DNA of 64,000 nt, from contig CM068385.1 of NCBI GenBank assembly GCA_034770075.1, positions 58,780,939 to 58,844,938 on the forward strand, read 5' to 3'. Position 1 is the stretch's first letter. The number at the start of each line of letters is the position of its first letter. The notes below the pieces were generated by a model. The model had not been told where the DNA came from and made no database searches. It worked only from the letters and a program-made list of their open reading frames with translations. This stretch comes from Aralia elata (taxonomy: Eukaryota > Streptophyta > Magnoliopsida > Apiales > Araliaceae). A program made the position numbers and the translations under genes. Positions 57,436 through 64,000 of this stretch are shown here, in pieces.

Positions 57436-57770
57436 AACCAGCAAGTTGGATTATCTCCACATACTAATCTAGTAACCTGGATTCAAACTAGCATACAATC
57501 CAGCACCCTAGATTCAAACTATCCTACAATCCAGCAACCTGGATTCATTAATTCAATAAACTATTTTCTAATCCAGCACATTGGATTCAAACTAACCTAC
57601 AATTCAGTAAGCTAGATTCACTAATTTAGCAAACCATATTCATTAATTCAGCAAACTATATTCATTAATTCAACAAACTATATTCATTAATTCAGCAAAC
57701 TGTTTTCATTAATTCAGCAAATTGAATACCACAATCCAGCAAGCCGAAATATGAATACAGCAAACCGTAT
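57436..57770. repeat. Minisatellite in solo LTR E
   Basis: Looser ~30-bp units around CCAGCAACCTGGATTCA lead into an exact 22-bp series, CATTAATTCAGCAAACTATA-type, at 57641, 57663, 57685 and 57707. Confidence 0.8.
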
Positions 57771-59024
57771 TGGAAACTGCATTAAAAAATGACTTAACCT
57801 CTCGTAAAAATCAATTTTTATTTTCTTCAAATCTTGCCACACATATGTACATATATTCCATACACAAAAATACTTTCCTTATGAAAGTTTTCAATTTCCT
57901 TTAACATTTTTCAAACGTCCGTTTTAACTTTCAAAACTAAGAAAAATGATCACTATCTTGCACAACTCCGATGATACCAAATTTTGGATATCATCTTATA
58001 CATATTAACAAGTACTCTCAGTTAAAGTTTCGTGGTCATCGGAGTTATAGAACTCTAATTTTAGCCGTTTTTATGGAAAAACTCTACGTTTTTATTTTAG
58101 CCGTAGATTCTTCGTTACAAGTCGGAATGCGGCAATTTTTGGCCAGAAGCTACATAACTTCCTATATTTTCAGTGATAAAAAGCCCTGAATTTATTGCAC
58201 TTGTTAAGTGGTCAAAACAGTGCACACAAGCAAGGGGTCAGCGGGTTTGGTTTGTTTTTCCGATTTGAAGTCCTTCGCCATAAAATCCATAACTTTCATT
58301 CTACATGGCCAAAAATTCTCAAATTTTTACATGAATCGTATAAATTATCATATTATCACTCCAAATGTTTCCAGAATTTTTAGAACATAAAAATTGTACG
58401 AAAATGCCCCTGGATGGGACTGCCCTGTAGCAGCCCCTTTCCTCTTTTGAACCACCTGGACTGTTTTGGTAAAAACAGTCCTCACGAATTTTGTACACCT
58501 TATTTTTGAGTTCTACCACTTGGATTTAACACTTAACTTACATATCTAGTACCTCTGTTTGACGGATCGCAAAAAGAGTTTATAGATCTCAAGTTATAAA
58601 CTTACAAAGTACAAAACAATTAGGGTTTTTTAATTATTTTTCCAAACATAGTTTTGTTTCTTTTCTTTTCTTAACCATCTAAACACATCAATACCCAAGT
58701 TAAGCACAATCAAGTATAAAACATTATCTAGCATATAGATTAAGGGTTTTAAACCACAAGATCATTTATAGATTTCAAAAATCAAAAGCTAGATCACACT
58801 ATATATAAAAAGTTTTCCGGATAATTTCTATTTCTTTCTTTTCCAAACTTTTTCCACATAAACTCATATAGATCCTCAAATTAAACCATTAAATCTCTAG
58901 ATCTAACATTTATAGCATGGATTTAGACATTTAAACTTGATCTTCCATGGGTCTAACATAAAAATTTATATAGCATACCAAGTTTGGTTTAAGAAAACAA
59001 GTTTAGATCTTTTACCTTCTTCTT

Positions 59025-59026
59025 CC
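59025..59026 (-). other. Possible splice donor in LTR E
   Basis: The minus strand reads GAAGAAGAAG|GTAAAAG, the same AAG|GTA form as the donors in A and B. A TATA-like AGATATGTATAG lies ~240 bp upstream. This is prediction only. Confidence 0.35.
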
Positions 59027-61208
59027 TTTTCTTTCTTCTTCCTTTCCATGTGGTAGATTCTTCTCTCTCTTCCCTTTCCTATACTCACAGATTACCTCTC
59101 TCTCTCTCTCCTTTCTATTTCTTTTTCTAGCTTTTTAGGAAACTTGAAAGCAAATGAAAATGTGAAGTATTGGATGAGAGAGAAATGAAGTAAGTTTATT
59201 ATTATTATTTCCTTGGTTTAGCAAATATGTATAGATATACCATTTGTATATCTATACATATCTCCCACAAATCTTCCATCTTCTCTCTCATACATCTCTT
59301 GCATTAATTGCAAATCTTGCCAAAATAAGGTGACCCTATAATTTGTTGACACTTGGCTAATTGGTACAAAAATAAAGTGGAGCCATCATTACATACACTT
59401 CCTCTTTCTCCCTTCCTTGCTTGCCGGATACTCCCTTCCCAAATGTCCAAATTTTGCTTTATCTTTAATAGCAATATATGCTTAATCAGGTGACTATAGT
59501 GCCCCTCTTCAATTGGGCTAAAGATTGGACTCCCATTTAAACGTTTTGGGCATTCAATTTTAATATTTGGACCATAAAATTAACATAGGTCTAATACATT
59601 AATTTTTATTCTACCCTAATTATTTAATTAGGGTTTTCATTCCCCTCTTTTATAATTTAAATTCGTACTCATGTACATTTAATTTCTTAACCCAATTAGT
59701 CTTACTTTAATTAGGTTATAAAATTAATTAGTTGAGATATATAAAATAAATCTCTTAGGGTTAGTATTTATTTTGAATACTATTATTCTCCCATGCAATA
59801 ACCCTTAAGTTATTAAATTTTCATACCTAATATATAATGATTAGGTTACAAGACTTTCTTTTATTTGTTTATATAAGAAACAAATATAAACAAACACTTA
59901 ATATTCATATTCATTTACTCACATAATCACGCAAACTAATTGAGATAATAAAATAAATCTCTTAGATTAGGTCACTAGTATATAATTAAAATACTAAGAC
60001 CACTAAATAAAAATAACCCTTTAGGTTATTTAATTCTTATGCCTAATTTATAATATTAGGCTACCAAACTTTCTTTAATTCTCTTTCATTATTAGAATAA
60101 TTAACTTACTAGAAAGTTTACACTAAATATGCCATTAATTGAACTTTCATTTAAGAATAGTTTGGGCCACTAGTAGTTAATCATTATTAGACCATCACTT
60201 GGCTACTAGTTTATTAAATTTTTTGTTAAACATTCCAATTGGGCTAAGTTAGTAAGTCTACATATTAATTACCCAAGTCCGTAATCAATTAAATGAGTGG
60301 GCTTGGTTACTTAACCAATTGGACTAGTCCACTAATATTTATTTATTAGTTGGACTATTAATATAACACTTAAGTTTATTAACTCCTCATATTTATAATA
60401 TTTATAAATATGTTACCTAACTTCCCTTTTCATTTCTTTGTCACTTAAATTAAATAAATTTATTAACTTATTTATTTCACATAACACATATTCATTCATA
60501 TTTCCTTATAAGTGGAAATCTATTCAATAAATAAGATATTACAATTAAAATAATATCCCCTCTTTATTAACATAATTTGATGATAGAATTTATTCTAATA
60601 TCCTTTATTTAAAGTATACAATATTTATGTATACTTAAACTAACTATTTCTTTCTCCCTTCTATAAATTGTTCCCAACAATTTAATTGTAATAAATATAA
60701 TAATATACTTACTACATTAAAAATATACATGCATTACATCTAATAATGTAATACATGATTTCTCTAATAAAATGGTGGTTATACCTTAAGTATATCTAAT
60801 GCCACCAATTTAAAATAATTTATATATTATTTAACTTACACCGAGGGATTAATTTTACCCATCTCCTTTCCTTTAAATAAATTGCCCCTACAACTTATTT
60901 ACATATAATAAATATATAGTAATAATATATTTATTAAGCATAAAAGTCACATATTGCATAGTTCGTATTCACGTATGCAACACACCATTACATAACATAT
61001 CATTTCATACGAATTTTATTTATTTAAATTCTTAATTTAGTATATTTAAAAAAAATTGAAACGTCACATTCTATCAAATATTAAACCATATAAGTTCTTC
61101 TCGAAAATTTTAATTATTCCTCTATTTTCAATCTAGGTTTTATTCTTTAACCTTTATTTATCATATAAGATTTTATTAATAAATCTTATAAATTTTCAGG
61201 TTGTCACA

Positions 61209-61213
61209 TACAA
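61209..61213. repeat. Target-site duplication TACAA, right of solo LTR E
   Basis: It is identical to 56235-56239. Confidence 0.9.
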
Positions 61214-61229
61214 AATAAACAAATAGTCT

Positions 61230-62982
61230 CTATCTTTTTGGTACCCAAATCTTCTTAGGTCCTTTTGGGTTAGTAACATATAAATCACATTTCTTTACCC
61301 AAATATGTTTTATTCTAATTTTATTACAATTATAATCAAAATGACCTTTAAAATCACATTTTTTACAAGTAACAAACGGTGAACAATAAAGTGGTTTATG
61401 CCTTGATTTACTATTAATCATTCTAATATTACTATTAGAATTAAAATCAACATGATTTTATCCAATTTCTTGCTTATCAAGGCTAGACCTTTGTGCCCCT
61501 AACATAACATTTAAGCTCTCCTCCTTGCACAAATTTAGCAAGATCCTTTTTCAAATATGTTATTTTTTCATTATTATCATATTGCACATTCATCATTTTT
61601 CCATCATTAAAAGCATCTATGCATGCATCTCTCATTTTCAAATTTTCTTTTAAAACATCAATTTGCTTTTTAAGACTAGTATTTTCTTCATGTAACATAT
61701 TAGCACGTTTATCCAAATAATCATTCTTGGCATTTAACTTAGATACTTCACTTAATGTGCAATCTCTAAAAATTTCTTGTTTTTCCTCAATCAAAGTTTC
61801 TACTTCTTTCATTAAATCATTTATCCAATTTTTTAAATGAGCATTTTTCTCTTTAATACGAATATTTTCATTCTTTAAAACAAGATAATCAAAAATAGTA
61901 ATATCTCCAAGTTCAGAGTTTACCTCGGATGATTTCTGATTGCTTAATCCGGTGAAGTATAGTTGAATAGTTTCATCATCTTGACTAGCTTCATGTTCGG
62001 ATTCATCATCACTCCATGTCATCAATGCTTTCCCTTTTGAGTTGTTTCCTTTGTTCTTCCTCTTGTGTTGAAAACAATCTCTCTTGAAATGACCAGGCCT
62101 TCCACATTCGAAACATGTTTTCTCTTGCTCATTTTGCTTGAAGTCCTTGTTGTTGAAAGATTTACCCTGTGACTTTGACTAGTTCTTTCTTCTAATTAAT
62201 TCTCTCAATTTTCTAGTCATCCATGTTATTTCTTCACCCGAGTCTTCATCATCTATTTCTATGTAGCTTTCGGCTTGAAGAGCTAATGTCTTCTTTATTG
62301 GTGCTTCCTCTTCTTCATCATACTTTCTTAGTTGATTTTCAAATTCTTCAAGCTCTCCAAATAAAGTGAGAGTTTCCATAGTACTGATTGTTGTTGAGTC
62401 TTGAGGAGTAGTAACCTTTGGTGCAAACCGTTTGGGCATAACTCTAAGTATCTTTCTATTTATCTCCCTTTGATCAATTTTTCGTCCAAGCATACTTAGA
62501 GAATTCATTAGAGTGAGGTACCTCGCTTGAGCTTCTTTAATTGTTTCATCTCTCTCCAATTTGAATAACTCGTACTCTTGCATCAACATGCTTAACTTGA
62601 CTTCTTTCACCTTAGTAGTTCCCTCGTGGCTCATGATAATTGTGTCCTAAATTTCCTTTGTCGCATTACATGCAGAGACTTTATCGATTTCAGCTTGAAC
62701 CATTCCACTCAGTAGCGTGTTCATGGCTTTGGAGTCATAAGATACCATGTACGATTCATTTTAATCCATTCCCATGAGAGTCTTTGGTTTTCCATCATCA
62801 TGTCTCGGAATGACAGGCCCATTTTCAATAACCCACCACTCCCATGGGTCTCGTTTGAGATAAATCATCATTTTGAACTTCCAAAAGTTGAAGTTCTCGC
62901 TTCCGAGCAACAGGTGGTCGGCTTGTAGATTGACCTTCTTGAAAAATAGGTGTGTCATAGGATCTTTCCCTACGACCTGCAA
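61230..62982 (-). pseudogene. Element D gag (SIRE-like), with several stops
   Basis: It starts MQVVGKDPM at 62982. The N-terminal part has LLGSENFNFWKFKMMIYLK, then a gag-polypeptide (UBN2-like) domain (62,634-62,330), then a zinc knuckle CFECGRPGHFKRDC near 62,090. A long coiled coil follows (61,950-61,550) and, in another frame, a second knuckle CKKCDFKGHFDYNC and the SIRE-type phrase NPKGPKKIWVPK at the end. In-frame stops lie at 62761, ~62,650 and 62179, with one frameshift near 61,480. The order is typical of SIRE gag. Confidence 0.85.
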
Positions 62983-63000
62983 AGATCAATATTAGTAGAG

Positions 63001-63016
63001 CCAGGCTCTGATACCA
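63001..63016 (-). promoter_or_regulatory. Primer-binding site of element D (tRNA-iMet)
   Basis: The minus strand reads TGGTATCAGAGCCTGG, two bases inside the LTR. Confidence 0.9.
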
Positions 63017-63018
63017 AA

Positions 63019-63537
63019 TGTAATTTCGTGTATGTGCACACCTAGAGGGAGGTGAATAGGTGTAATTGGTAATTAATGAGCAGCAGTGATTTAATTTTAA
63101 AAATAACTTTCTGCAGAAAATTCAGATAGTGATACCCTGTCTGAATTAGTGTCTGAATTAGTATATGTTCTTTGTGATGATATGAACAGACAGTTATACC
63201 CTGTCTGAATTGGTGTCTGAATTAGTGTATATTCAAGAACAACAGAATACTTTTTCCAAAAAAATAAAAGTAATGCAGAACAGAATAAAACAAGAAATCA
63301 CACCAAGATTTTTACGTGGTTCGGCCCCTATCCTCTAACTAGTGGCCTAATCCACGTCCAATACCAATTAGTATTGGAGACTCCTTTTATTAAATAAACT
63401 TTTCAATACACAATACAATTACTCCCTGTTCAAAGTAGCTTTCCACTGAGTTGGACACCACTGCCCCCTTGTACCTCTGCAACCTTTCTCATCACTGAGA
63501 CCTTTGCACCTCTGCAACCTTGAAAACTCTGTTTGAA
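63019..63537 (-). repeat. 5' LTR of element D, truncated
   Basis: It matches 54008-54530 and stops at about 63,537; the remaining ~880 bp of the LTR are absent. Confidence 0.85.
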
Positions 63538-63555
63538 TCATTAAAGCACTAAAGA

Positions 63556-63777
63556 ATGTTTCCAGCTTATAAAGAACTTAGGAATCTTATAGATTACTAC
63601 CAGCTAAGAATTACACAGATTAAGCAAGATAAAATAGAAAGCTTAATAGATATGGCCATAAATGGATGTAGTAGAGATGCCAGGATAACCATAGAAAAAC
63701 TCTATGATAGGAAAATAGCCAGAAATCAACAAAAGATTAATAATCTTGAAGAAAAATTAGCCAGATTGAGTATATAA
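63556..63777 (+). CDS. Small coiled-coil ORF 1 of an unidentified compact unit
   Basis: The 73-residue product (MFPAYKELRN...) is rich in I, K, R and Q with heptad-like spacing. The next ORF starts 14 bases after its stop. I do not recognise the family. Tight tandem small ORFs are seen in plant pararetroviruses and in some retroelements; this could be an integrated old copy. The truncation of D at 63,537 marks its left edge. Confidence 0.4.
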   Translation: MFPAYKELRNLIDYYQLRITQIKQDKIESLIDMAINGCSRDARITIEKLYDRKIARNQQKINNLEEKLARLSI

Positions 63778-63790
63778 TAAAATTAATATA

Positions 63791-64000
63791 ATGGATACTC
63801 AGACAATAACTACTCACGCCAGGAAAAAAGAATTACCATCTATAACTAGTCTCCAGAAGGATATAAAAGAGAATAAGAAGCAGATTAAAGAATTAAAAGA
63901 AATTAGAAAAGCCAGATTAAATAGTTATAAAGACCTAGGAATAAATATAACTCTAGGTATAAATACTTTTGAAAGTCAGTTAATAAACGCCAGAATAGTA
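63791..64000 (+). CDS. Coiled-coil ORF 2, open to the window edge
   Basis: It starts MDTQTITTHARKK and stays open for 70 codons. A lysine/glutamate coiled coil (KDIKENKKQIKELKEIRK) follows the start. No domain is recognised. See ORF 1 for context. Confidence 0.4.
   Translation, partial: MDTQTITTHARKKELPSITSLQKDIKENKKQIKELKEIRKARLNSYKDLGINITLGINTFESQLINARIV

Larger units (their letters stand above)
56240..61208 (-). mobile_element. Solo LTR E (4969 bp), chromovirus-like
   Basis: It starts TGTAGGCGCCCCCAAACC and ends GGTTGTCACA, with TACAA on both sides. It holds no PBS, polypurine tract or coding sequence, so it is a single LTR left by recombination. The GCGCCCCCAAA terminus and a conserved phrase near 56,535-56,610 (ATATAGCAAGGGTGAGCAAC) relate it to the LTRs of A and B. 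Confidence 0.85.
54008..63537 (-). mobile_element. Element D: SIRE-like Ty1/copia remnant with nested solo LTR
   Basis: This minus-strand element has a 3' LTR at 54008-55412, polypurine tract, INT-RT linker, gag, PBS, and a 5' LTR from 63019 that is cut at 63537. PBS and polypurine tract are those of SIRE-type copia elements. Protease, integrase, RT and RNase H are deleted, so D depends on other copies, if it was ever mobile in this form. The solo LTR E lies inside. Confidence 0.85.

Noticed and set aside
56240..61208. E as a complete non-coding retrotransposon
   Set aside because: No second LTR, PBS or polypurine tract is found within the TSD pair, so a solo LTR is simpler.

Overview
The window is repeat-rich nuclear DNA from a flowering plant, probably a eudicot; the sequence does not let me name the species. 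Nearly every base belongs to an LTR retrotransposon, and I recognise no intact host gene, rRNA, tRNA or CRISPR. The elements are letter-named here.

Layout. (1) 1-3029: part of element X', minus strand (LTR, tRNA-iMet-type PBS, non-coding interior). (2) 3030-3304 plus 16822-18678: one decayed ORF of unknown function, split by element A. (3) 3305-16816: element A, a nearly complete Tekay-type chromovirus (Ty3/gypsy), minus strand, target-site duplication (TSD) TTCAT; removing A and one TSD copy restores the ORF's frame. (4) 18711-51126: element B, a second, older Tekay chromovirus, minus strand, with many stops. (5) 20080-38938: element C, an 18.9-kb Ogre/Tat-type Ty3/gypsy element, plus strand, inside B's 3' LTR (TSD AACAT; the unoccupied site is visible in B's 5' LTR near 49,055). 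(6) 51127-51321: a GC-rich scrap and 28 bp of another LTR end. (7) 51322-54007: element X, an inverted relative of X' that has lost its PBS. (8) 54008-63537: element D, a SIRE-like Ty1/copia element, minus strand, reduced to LTRs, gag and an INT-RT linker, with a 5-kb solo LTR (E, 56240-61208, TSD TACAA) inside it. (9) 63538-64000: start of an unidentified unit with two compact coiled-coil ORFs.

How the parts relate. A and B have the standard order gag, PR, RT, RNase H, INT, chromodomain, and both add an ORF between the 5' LTR and gag: an acidic N-terminus followed by a coiled coil. In both, the LTR has a TATA box, then a strong splice-donor match (AAG|GTA), and the extra ORF begins exactly after a matching acceptor (CTGTAG|GATG). 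This predicts a 2.7-3.2-kb leader intron that spans the rest of the LTR and the PBS, so the spliced RNA would serve for translation only. E has a matching donor. C has gag, PR, a predicted short intron, RT, RNase H, a second archaeal-type RNase H and INT, then two antisense genes, one with a plant mobile domain and two good antisense introns, then a ~140-bp tandem repeat. C's 3' LTR contains a 1.2-kb-arm inverted duplication with microhomology joints that replaces the promoter region.

The strongest leads are the leader-intron/extra-ORF architecture of the Tekay elements, the antisense intron-bearing gene in C, and the palindromic rearrangement of C's 3' LTR. All are sequence predictions; no expression or database evidence was available.
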